From JBJHDF01 sp050486405 (GTDB lineage Bacteria > Pseudomonadota > Gammaproteobacteria > Pseudomonadales > Cellvibrionaceae), in assembly GCA_050486405.1 (NCBI GenBank), contig JBJHDF010000028.1, forward strand, positions 1-49,230: 49,230 nt of DNA, given 5' to 3'. Numbering within the stretch: the first letter of the stretch is position 1; each line of letters starts with the position of its first letter. A program made the position numbers and the translations under genes. Shown one piece after another: positions 40,321 through 47,376 of this stretch. The notes beneath the pieces are model-generated. The model did not search any database, had not been told where the DNA came from, and was given only the letters and a program-made list of their open reading frames with translations.

Positions 40321-41421
40321 TCAATCGTCGGTGACCAGTATCTCGGGGCCACTGTCACCGGCCAGCGCCCGCTGCCAGAGCAGCGCGGCCAGTTGCCGGG
40401 CGGCGGCGCGGTAGTGTTGGCTGAGGGTTGAGTCCGGGTCGGCGGCCACTGTGGGGGTGCCGCCGTCGGTGGTTTCGCGGATGCGGATATCCAGGGGCAG
40501 GGAACCCAGCAGGTGGGTCTGGTAGTCCCGGGCGATGCGCTCGCCACCACCCGCGCCAAAGATGTGCTCCGGGTGGCCGCAGTTGGAGCAGATATGCACC
40601 GCCATGTTCTCCACTACACCCAACACCGGTATATTCACCTTGCGGAACATCTCTATGCCCTTTTGCGCATCCAGCAGCGCGATGTCCTGGGGCGTGGTAA
40701 CGATCACCGCGCCGCTCACCGGCACCTTCTGAGACAGGGTCAACTGGATGTCGCCGGTGCCCGGCGGCATATCCACAATCAAGTAGTCCAGATCATCCCA
40801 GCGGGTCTGCCCCAGCAATTGCTGCAGGGCACCGCTAACCATGGGGCCGCGCCAGACCATGGGCGTTTGCTCGGTCACCAGATAACCCATGGAAATGGAC
40901 TGGATACCGTGCGCCTCGATGGGCAGCATCTGCTGGCTGCCCGGCTCGCCCACCACTTCCGGCCGCCGCTGGCCTATGCCCAGCATCTGGGGAATACTCG
41001 GCCCGTAGATATCGGCGTCGAGAATGCCCACCCGGGCGCCCTCCGCCGCCAGCGCCAGGGCCAGATTCACGGCGGTGGTGGATTTGCCCACGCCACCCTT
41101 GCCCGAGGCCACGGCAATAATGTTCTTGACCCCCGCAATCGCCTGGGCCGAGTTGGCGGCACCAACGGACGGGATGCGCCAGCCAATCTCCACATCTACC
41201 GTCGCCACGCCCTCGACACCGGACAGCGTCTCATTGACCCGCCGGGCCAAGGCCTCGCTGCTACCCGCCGCCGCGTAGCCCAGGGTGATGCCCACCGCCA
41301 GGTGCCGGCCGTCCACCTGCACCTCGGGCGCCACCGCCAGCTCCGCCAGCGACCACCCGGTCACCGGCTCCACCAACGTCAACAGGAGATCGCGGACGGT
41401 ATTCGCATCGGGAGAGGACAT
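40321..41421 (-). CDS. apbC: ApbC/Mrp iron-sulfur cluster carrier ATPase
   Basis: ApbC is a P-loop ATPase that carries and transfers Fe-S clusters. An N-terminal MIP18/DUF59-like domain covers about residues 1-85. The deviant Walker A GKGGVGKST is at 107-115, followed by LDADIYGPSIPQMLG, the switch VDMPPGTGD, and the cluster-binding CxxC in HICSNCGH. ATG 41421 with AGGTG upstream was preferred to GTG 41433, giving 366 residues. The order dcd-apbC-metG is that of Pseudomonas, here with a chemoreceptor gene inserted. Confidence 0.96.
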   Translation of the reverse strand: MSSPDANTVRDLLLTLVEPVTGWSLAELAVAPEVQVDGRHLAVGITLGYAAAGSSEALARRVNETLSGVEGVATVDVEIGWRIPSVGAANSAQAIAGVKNIIAVASGKGGVGKSTTAVNLALALAAEGARVGILDADIYGPSIPQMLGIGQRRPEVVGEPGSQQMLPIEAHGIQSISMGYLVTEQTPMVWRGPMVSGALQQLLGQTRWDDLDYLIVDMPPGTGDIQLTLSQKVPVSGAVIVTTPQDIALLDAQKGIEMFRKVNIPVLGVVENMAVHICSNCGHPEHIFGAGGGERIARDYQTHLLGSLPLDIRIRETTDGGTPTVAADPDSTLSQHYRAAARQLAALLWQRALAGDSGPEILVTDD

Positions 41422-41513
41422 AAGCCATTGCACCTGTACAGCCGGAGACAGGGCAGCATTATGGCAAAAAGCCGGAGTTGGCGCGACGCAGCCCGATCAC
41501 AGCCGTAGCCCGG

Positions 41514-43412
41514 TCACAGCCGGAACATGGCCACCTTGTCATTCAGCGCTTGCGAGTACTCTTCCAGCACCTTGGCCCGGGACTCGCCCTGGCGCGCCTC
41601 GTTCAGGGAGCGCTCGGCCACGGCGTGAATCTTCTCCACATTGCGCAGCACTTCCTGTACAACGTGGCTTTGCTCCTCGGCCGCCGTGGCAATCTGCGAC
41701 GCCATGCCATTGATGCTGGCCACCACATCGTTGATCATTTTCAGCGATTCGGCGGCATCACTGGCGTTGCTCACGCTGTCGCCGGCCAGGGTGCGGCTCT
41801 CGCCCATGATTTCCACGGCATTTTTGGTATTGGTGTGCAAAGCGCCGATCATGGTCTGAATCTCTTCCGTACTGGCGTGGGTGCGCTGGGACAGCACCCG
41901 CACCTCATCCGCCACCACGGCAAAGCCACGCCCCTGCTCCCCGGCGCGCGCCGCCTCGATGGCGGCGTTTAACGCCAACAGATTGGTTTGCTCGGCAATG
42001 CTCTGGATGGTCGACAGGATACCCGTTATCTCCTGGGCTCTTTCATTGAGTGATCCCATCACTTCCCCGGCCCGATCCAGCTTTTCCGCCAGGGCACTGA
42101 TGGACTCTCCAGTGCGATCCACTTGCCGCTTGCCCTGCTCGACGCCTTGCGCCGATTCGCGCACGGCATCAGCCGTGTTTTCGGCGTGGTGGGCGATTTC
42201 GGCGGTGGCACTGGTCATCTCGTTCATGGCGTGGGTGACCATACCGATCTGCTCCTGCTGATCGGTCAGCTCGCGTACCGAGGTAACCGCCCGGGTCGCC
42301 ATCTCCTTGGCGTTGTTGTCAAGATCCGTGGTCAGGGTGCGGACGTGCAGCACCAGGCCGCGCAGTTGCTCCGCGAAACGGTTGAAGTTTTCCGCCAGAG
42401 CGCCCACTTCGTCGTGCGCCGCAACCGGCAGGCGGCTGGTCAGATCACCCCCGCCCGAGGCGATTTCCGCCAGGGCGGAGGAGACCCGGTTCAGGTGCAG
42501 GAACAGACGCCCAATCAGCCAATTGAGCAGGAATATACTGGCCACTACCAACAGCAGAATCACCAACAGCTGCTGATACAGCCCCGAGAGCACCGGGCCG
42601 GTCAACGCAGCGCGATCCAGCAACATCACCAGAATCAACTCAGTGCCGGGAACCGCCGTCGCAAACAGCTGTGTTGGCCGGCCGCCGATATTGATCAGGG
42701 TGACCTCTTCACTCCACCCCAAAAGCCGCTCGATCAACTGCGGCGTCAACTCGGGAGAAATCGATGTTACCCTGGCGTTGAGCAACGACTGGTCGGCATG
42801 AGAAAACACCGTGCCCTTGCGGGTCGCAATAAAAAGGCTGCCACCCCCCGGCAAATGGATGGAGCGCAATTGGTCGATAATGGCATCCAGCTCCACGTCG
42901 GCGCCAATCACGCCCCGCATTCTGCCGTCCGGGCCGTGCACAACGCGCCCCAGGGACACAACATTCTTACCGGTGGCCGAAGCCACGGTGGGATCTTCCA
43001 CCACGGTCCGATGCGGATTGCGCTTGGCGTTCATGTACCAGTTCCAGACGCGGGGGTCATTGTTGTCGGACGGCAGCACCAGTTCATTAGCATTGAACAA
43101 ACTGCCATCCTCAAAACCGAGAAACACATTGTCCACATCGGCGGCCACCTTCACCTGATTCAGGTGAACGATGTAGCGCTCGGGCGTGACGTCCCCGGGA
43201 AAACTCTCAAGGGCTCTGGCCTTGCTGTCGAACCAGTCCGCCACATAGCGGGAGAAAGTGGCGGCAATACCGCTGGCCTGGGCGCGGATATTGACCTCCA
43301 TTTGCCTCGATGCCGAAGAGTAGGACAGCCAGGCCACCACGCAACCCACTGCAATCAAAGCCAGGGCGGCGGATATAGCAATTTTTGTTCTGAGAGATAG
43401 CTGTGTCCGCAT
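41514..43412 (-). CDS. Methyl-accepting chemotaxis protein with dCache sensor
   Basis: The 632-residue receptor has a first transmembrane helix (about 10-32) and a periplasmic dCache-like sensor (about 35-280, with the GVIGADVELDAIIDQL motif). A second helix (about 282-310) leads to HAMP and a long signalling hairpin with tip EQTNLLALNAAIEAARAGEQGRGFAVVADEVR. The dCache motif suggests a small organic ligand. No CheR/CheB docking pentapeptide is visible at the C-terminus (NDKVAMFRL). The ATG at 43412 has GGAGG four bases upstream; a frame to 43490 lacks this support. Confidence 0.95.
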   Translation of the reverse strand: MRTQLSLRTKIAISAALALIAVGCVVAWLSYSSASRQMEVNIRAQASGIAATFSRYVADWFDSKARALESFPGDVTPERYIVHLNQVKVAADVDNVFLGFEDGSLFNANELVLPSDNNDPRVWNWYMNAKRNPHRTVVEDPTVASATGKNVVSLGRVVHGPDGRMRGVIGADVELDAIIDQLRSIHLPGGGSLFIATRKGTVFSHADQSLLNARVTSISPELTPQLIERLLGWSEEVTLINIGGRPTQLFATAVPGTELILVMLLDRAALTGPVLSGLYQQLLVILLLVVASIFLLNWLIGRLFLHLNRVSSALAEIASGGGDLTSRLPVAAHDEVGALAENFNRFAEQLRGLVLHVRTLTTDLDNNAKEMATRAVTSVRELTDQQEQIGMVTHAMNEMTSATAEIAHHAENTADAVRESAQGVEQGKRQVDRTGESISALAEKLDRAGEVMGSLNERAQEITGILSTIQSIAEQTNLLALNAAIEAARAGEQGRGFAVVADEVRVLSQRTHASTEEIQTMIGALHTNTKNAVEIMGESRTLAGDSVSNASDAAESLKMINDVVASINGMASQIATAAEEQSHVVQEVLRNVEKIHAVAERSLNEARQGESRAKVLEEYSQALNDKVAMFRL

Positions 43413-43727
43413 AGGGCCTCCGCTGGCCAAAGTTGATACAACATAACGGTTGGTGTCAATTCCGGTCAGCCGACGAAAAGTCGGGGCCACGCCTTAAAAA
43501 TAGCCTCTCACCTTGAATTTACAACTGCCGACACCCACCGCCTGATCAAAGCTTTCGGCACCAAAGGAGAGTTTCTTTAGCCCCTGGGCCAGCTCGACCG
43601 CCAAACCGGTGCCCGCGCCCAGGCTCCAGACACCGCCCGCTATCCCCCGCAACGCCTGAAACCCAGCCCGAAATTTGCTATAGTGCGCCTCTTTTTCAGC
43701 CCCCGAGATACCCGGATTCGCCTGCCC
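43413..43727. other. Divergent gap between chemoreceptor and metG
   Basis: These 315 bases hold the metG promoter at 43656-43684. Part of the minus strand (about 43494-43690) is open and reads like protein (GIAGGVWSLGAGTGLAVELA, ending KFKVRGYF and a stop), but it has no start codon or ribosome site of its own outside metG. It may be a decayed gene fragment or chance. Nothing else is recognised. Confidence 0.35.
43656..43684 (+). promoter_or_regulatory. Sigma70-like promoter for metG
   Basis: CTGAAA (43656-43661, 4 of 6), exactly 17 nt, then TATAGT (43679-43684, 5 of 6) and the discriminator GCGCC. It lies 44 nt before the metG ATG. Confidence 0.55.
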
Positions 43728-45740
43728 ATGAGCCCAAGCCGCAAAATCCTCGTCACCAGTGCCCTGCCCTACGCCAACGGCGACCTGCATCTGGGGCACC
43801 TGATGGAGCAGATTCAGACCGATATCTGGGTGCGTTTCCAGAAGCTGCGGGGCCACCAGTGCCTGTACGTCTGCGCCGACGACGCCCACGGCACCGCCAT
43901 CACCCTGAAGGCGGAAGAACTGGGCATCAGCCCTGAAGAGCATATCCGGCACATGAAAACCGCCCACGAAACCGTGGCCCGGGGTTTTCTCATCAACCAC
44001 GACAATTACCACAGCACCCACTCGCCGGAGAACCGGGAACTGGCGGAGCTGATCTACCGGCGTCTGGACGCCAATGGCCACATCGCCCGGCGCCAGATCA
44101 CCCAGGCTTTCGACCCGGAAAAAAACCTCTTTCTGGCCGACCGCTACATCAAGGGCACCTGCCCCAAGTGCAAGACGCCGGACCAGTACGGTGACAACTG
44201 CGAGGCCTGCGGCGCCACCTACTCGCCCATGGAACTGATCGACCCGGTGTCCGCCCTGTCCGGCGCCACCCCGGTGCCCAGGGAGTCCGAGCACTTTTTC
44301 TTCCGCCTGCCGGCCTTTGCCGACTTCCTCAAGCAGTGGACCCGGGCCGGCCATCTGCAGCCGGAAGTGGCCAACAAGGTGGCCGAGTGGCTGGACAGCG
44401 AGCTGCAGGAATGGGACATCTCCCGGGATGCGCCCTACTTCGGCTTCGAGATTCCCGACCAGCCCGGCAAGTACTTCTACGTCTGGCTGGACGCCCCCAT
44501 CGGCTATATCGCCAGCCTGAAAAACCTGCTGGACACCCGGGGCGAAGACTGGCTGGACTACTGGAAGCCGGACTCGGAGGCCGAGGTCTACCACTTTATC
44601 GGCAAGGACATCGTCAACTTCCACGCGCTCTTCTGGCCCGCCATGCTGCACTCGGCCGGGCTGCGCACGCCCAGCAAGATCTGCGTGCACGGCTTTGTTA
44701 CCGTCAACGGCAAGAAAATGTCCAAATCCCGGGGCACCTTTATCAACGGTCAGACCTATCTGGACCATTTGAACCCGGAGTACCTGCGCTATTACTTTGC
44801 CGCCAAGATGACAGCCGCCGTGGACGATCTGGACCTGAACCTGGACGACTTCGTGCAGCGGGTCAACAGCGACCTGGTGGGCAAGGTGGTCAATATCGCC
44901 AGCCGCACCGCCAAATTCGTGCACCAAAGCGGCGCCGGCCGGCTGGCCGACGACATCGCCGAGCCGGCGCTCTGGCAACGCTTTGTGGATGCAGAAACCG
45001 GCATCGCCGAGCACTACGAAAACCGCGAATTCGGCAAGGCCATGCGCGAGATCATGGCCCTGGCCGACGCCGCCAACGAGTACATCGCCGCCAGGGAACC
45101 CTGGAAGCTGGCCAAGCAGGAAGGCGCCGAGGCCGAGGTGCTGGCCGTGTGCACCCTGGGCCTCAATATGTTCCGCGCCCTGCTCACCTGGCTCAAGCCG
45201 GTGCTGCCGGCGCTGGCGGAAAAATCCGAGGCCTTCCTGGGCGAAACCCTCTCCTGGGCCGAACCCCTGCGCTTTCGCGGCGGTGAGACAATCAACGAAT
45301 TCCAGCCGCTGCTGCAGCGGGTGGACAAAGACAAGGTGGACGCCATGATCGACGCCAGTAAAGAAGAAGCCGCCCCCAAGGCCACCGGCCCCCTGGCGGA
45401 GGAGCCCATCGCCGACGAAATTGAGTACGGCGATTTCGCCAGGGTGGACCTGCGCGTGGTGCGCATCGCCAAAGCCGAGCATGTGGAAGGCGCCGACAAG
45501 CTGCTGCGCCTGACCCTGGATCTGGGCGGCGAAACCCGCAATGTGTTTGCGGGTATCAAGAGCGCCTACAAGCCCGAGGATCTGGAAGGCAAACTGACGG
45601 TGATGGTGGCCAACCTGAAACCGCGCAAGATGAAGTTCGGCGTCAGCGAAGGCATGGTGCTGGCGGCGGGACCGGGGGGCAAGGATATTCATATTCTGGA
45701 ACCCGGCTCCGGTGCCAAGCCCGGACAGAGGGTTATGTAA
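43728..45740 (+). CDS. metG: Methionyl-tRNA synthetase
   Basis: MetRS charges tRNA-Met. The start MSPSRKILVTSALPYANGD at 43728 gives 670 residues. HIGH-type motif HLGH is at 21-24. The zinc knuckle begins at Cys145/Cys148 (CPKCKTPDQYGDNCEACGA), KMSKS is at 330-334, and a C-terminal EMAPII-like tRNA-binding domain (about 565-670) supports dimerisation. An in-frame ATG at 43683 overlaps the promoter and is not used. A heptanucleotide tandem repeat begins directly after the stop codon. Confidence 0.99.
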   Translation: MSPSRKILVTSALPYANGDLHLGHLMEQIQTDIWVRFQKLRGHQCLYVCADDAHGTAITLKAEELGISPEEHIRHMKTAHETVARGFLINHDNYHSTHSPENRELAELIYRRLDANGHIARRQITQAFDPEKNLFLADRYIKGTCPKCKTPDQYGDNCEACGATYSPMELIDPVSALSGATPVPRESEHFFFRLPAFADFLKQWTRAGHLQPEVANKVAEWLDSELQEWDISRDAPYFGFEIPDQPGKYFYVWLDAPIGYIASLKNLLDTRGEDWLDYWKPDSEAEVYHFIGKDIVNFHALFWPAMLHSAGLRTPSKICVHGFVTVNGKKMSKSRGTFINGQTYLDHLNPEYLRYYFAAKMTAAVDDLDLNLDDFVQRVNSDLVGKVVNIASRTAKFVHQSGAGRLADDIAEPALWQRFVDAETGIAEHYENREFGKAMREIMALADAANEYIAAREPWKLAKQEGAEAEVLAVCTLGLNMFRALLTWLKPVLPALAEKSEAFLGETLSWAEPLRFRGGETINEFQPLLQRVDKDKVDAMIDASKEEAAPKATGPLAEEPIADEIEYGDFARVDLRVVRIAKAEHVEGADKLLRLTLDLGGETRNVFAGIKSAYKPEDLEGKLTVMVANLKPRKMKFGVSEGMVLAAGPGGKDIHILEPGSGAKPGQRVM

Positions 45741-45741
45741 A

Positions 45742-45802
45742 GGGAAAAGGGAAAAGGGAAAAGGGAAAAGGGAAAAGGGAAAAGGGAAAAGGGAAAAGGG
45801 AA
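45742..45802. repeat. Nine-copy heptanucleotide tandem repeat (GGGAAAA)n
   Basis: GGG recurs at 45742, 45749, 45756, 45763, 45770, 45777, 45784, 45791 and 45798, an exact 7 bp period with AAAA between. The array starts one base after the metG stop codon. It is strongly strand-biased (purine on the plus strand). Confidence 0.97.
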
Positions 45803-45882
45803 GTGTGGTCTAGCCTCTGTTGGTGGGAAGAACATATCTCGAAAAGAAGATCGCTGTGTTCACACGCAATGAGGACAGGGGA

Positions 45883-45970
45883 GTCGGGAGCGCCTTCGGC
45901 AACCCTACACCCCAGGGAAGGGGTGTCGGGAGCGCCCAGGGAGGGGTTCACAGCGTTTGCAGAAGGCGCT
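45883..45970. repeat. Palindromic repeat cluster upstream of rsxA
   Basis: GTCGGGAGCGCC occurs twice in direct orientation, at 45883 and about 45924. ACACCCC (45907-45913) pairs with GGGGTGT (45920-45926) around a 6 nt loop. AGCGCCTTC (45889-45897) pairs with GAAGGCGCT (45962-45970). The combination resembles REP-type intergenic elements. Confidence 0.5.
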
Positions 45971-46152
45971 ACCGGCTTCACTGGCCGACCCACTTAGTGG
46001 CTCCAATGCCTGATATTCACACTGGCAGCAGGAATCCCTTTTATATGCTTATAAACAAACAGCCTAAGTAATCCAGCTGTTTAGATTGAACTGAAAGGAC
46101 TGGTTTCCGATAATGGCGCCTTGGCAGGTGCCACACTCAGACGAGAGCGGGT

Positions 46153-46728
46153 ATGACCGAAATCGCCGTCATATTGTTGGCCACCATACTGGTCAACAAC
46201 TTCGTGCTGGTACAGTTTCTGGGGCTGTGCCCGTTTATGGGCGTGTCCAACAAACTGGAAACCGCCATCGGCATGGCCGGCGCCACCACCTTTGTGTTGA
46301 CGCTGGCTTCGGTGTGCAGCTACCTGATCAACACCTGGATACTCGCGCCCCTGAACATCGAATTCATGCGCACCATCTCCTTCATTCTGGTGATCGCGGT
46401 GGTGGTGCAGTTTTCCAAAATGTTCATCGAAAAAACCAGCCCCCTGCTGTATCGGGTACTGGGCATTTTTCTGCCACTGATCACCACCAACTGCGCGGTG
46501 CTGGGCGTGGCCATGCTCAATGTGCAGAGCCAGCACAATTTTATTCAGGCGCTGGTGTTCGGCTTTGGCGCGGCGCTGGGTTTTTCACTGGTACTGATCC
46601 TGTTCGCCGCCATGCGCGAACGCCTGGCGGTCGCCGATGTCCCCGCCCCCTTCAAGGGCGCCGCCATCGGCATGATCACCGCCGGGCTGATGTCGTTGGC
46701 CTTTATGGGATTTAGTGGGTTGGTGTAG
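46153..46728 (+). CDS. rsxA: RsxA/RnfA membrane subunit
   Basis: This is an integral membrane subunit of the Rnf/Rsx electron-transport complex, which moves electrons between NADH and ferredoxin or, in E. coli, helps reset SoxR. The 191-residue protein has six helices and near-invariant family sequence: ILVNNFVLVQFLGLCPFMGV, FLPLITTNCAVLGVAML and FAAMRERLAVADVPAPF. The conserved Cys26 and Cys113 near the membrane bind an Fe-S centre in related complexes. rsxB starts 3 nt after its stop. Confidence 0.98.
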   Translation: MTEIAVILLATILVNNFVLVQFLGLCPFMGVSNKLETAIGMAGATTFVLTLASVCSYLINTWILAPLNIEFMRTISFILVIAVVVQFSKMFIEKTSPLLYRVLGIFLPLITTNCAVLGVAMLNVQSQHNFIQALVFGFGAALGFSLVLILFAAMRERLAVADVPAPFKGAAIGMITAGLMSLAFMGFSGLV

Positions 46729-46731
46729 TTT

Positions 46732-47376
46732 ATGTGGGAATTGATCGTACAGAATCCGCTGATCGCGTCGTTGATCGCGCTGGGCGGGTTGGCGTTGTTG
46801 TTCGGGGGTATCCTCGGCTACGCCGCTGTGCGCTTCAAAATTGAGGGCGACCCCATAGTCGCGCAGATCGACGACCTCTTGCCACAGACCCAATGCGGCC
46901 AGTGCGGCTACCCCGGCTGCCGGCCCTACGCCCAGGCCATTGCCAACGGCGACGCCATCAACAAGTGCCCGCCCGGTGGTCAGGCCACCATCAATGCCCT
47001 GGCCGACCTGCTGGATATGGAGGCGCCGACCCTGGACGCCGAGCACGGCGAGGAATCCGAAGTCAAGAAGGTCGCCTTCATCCGCGAAGACGAATGCATC
47101 GGCTGCACCAAATGCATCCAGGCCTGCCCCGTGGACGCCATACTCGGCGCCGCCAAGCAGATGCATACCGTCATCGTCGACGAATGCACCGGCTGTGACC
47201 TCTGTGTCGAACCCTGTCCGGTGGATTGCATCGACATGATCCCGGTGGAGCAAACCCTGAGCGACTGGAAATGGCACAAACCACCCACAGTGGAACAACA
47301 GGTAGTCGAGTTGATCGCCACGGATCGCGGTCGCGGCAGCGCCCAGCGCGACCGCAACACAGGTGAAGCCGCCTGA
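46732..47376 (+). CDS. rsxB: RsxB/RnfB iron-sulfur subunit
   Basis: The 214-residue protein has an N-terminal membrane anchor (about 8-28), a 4Fe-4S site of the TQCGQCGYPGC type (about 53-63), and a double ferredoxin domain with CIGCTKCIQACPVD and CTGCDLCVEPCPVDCI. It relays electrons between soluble ferredoxin and the membrane subunits. Its TGA stop shares a base with the rsxC ATG (TGATG), so translation is coupled. Confidence 0.98.
   Translation: MWELIVQNPLIASLIALGGLALLFGGILGYAAVRFKIEGDPIVAQIDDLLPQTQCGQCGYPGCRPYAQAIANGDAINKCPPGGQATINALADLLDMEAPTLDAEHGEESEVKKVAFIREDECIGCTKCIQACPVDAILGAAKQMHTVIVDECTGCDLCVEPCPVDCIDMIPVEQTLSDWKWHKPPTVEQQVVELIATDRGRGSAQRDRNTGEAA

Larger units (their letters stand above)
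45741..46152. other. Repeat-filled gap between metG and rsxA
   Basis: These 412 bases contain no supported gene. They hold the heptanucleotide tandem repeat and then a palindromic repeat cluster, both listed separately. The final 150 bases upstream of rsxA are more AT-rich and could contain its promoter, but no clean -35/-10 pair stands out. Confidence 0.5.

Noticed and set aside
43494..45692. 732-residue open frame on the minus strand across metG
   Set aside because: It is antisense to a certain metG with low-complexity Gly/Val/His composition, typical of a shadow frame in GC-rich DNA.
45742..45802. CRISPR array
   Set aside because: The unit is 7 bp with no spacers and no cas genes; it is a simple tandem repeat.
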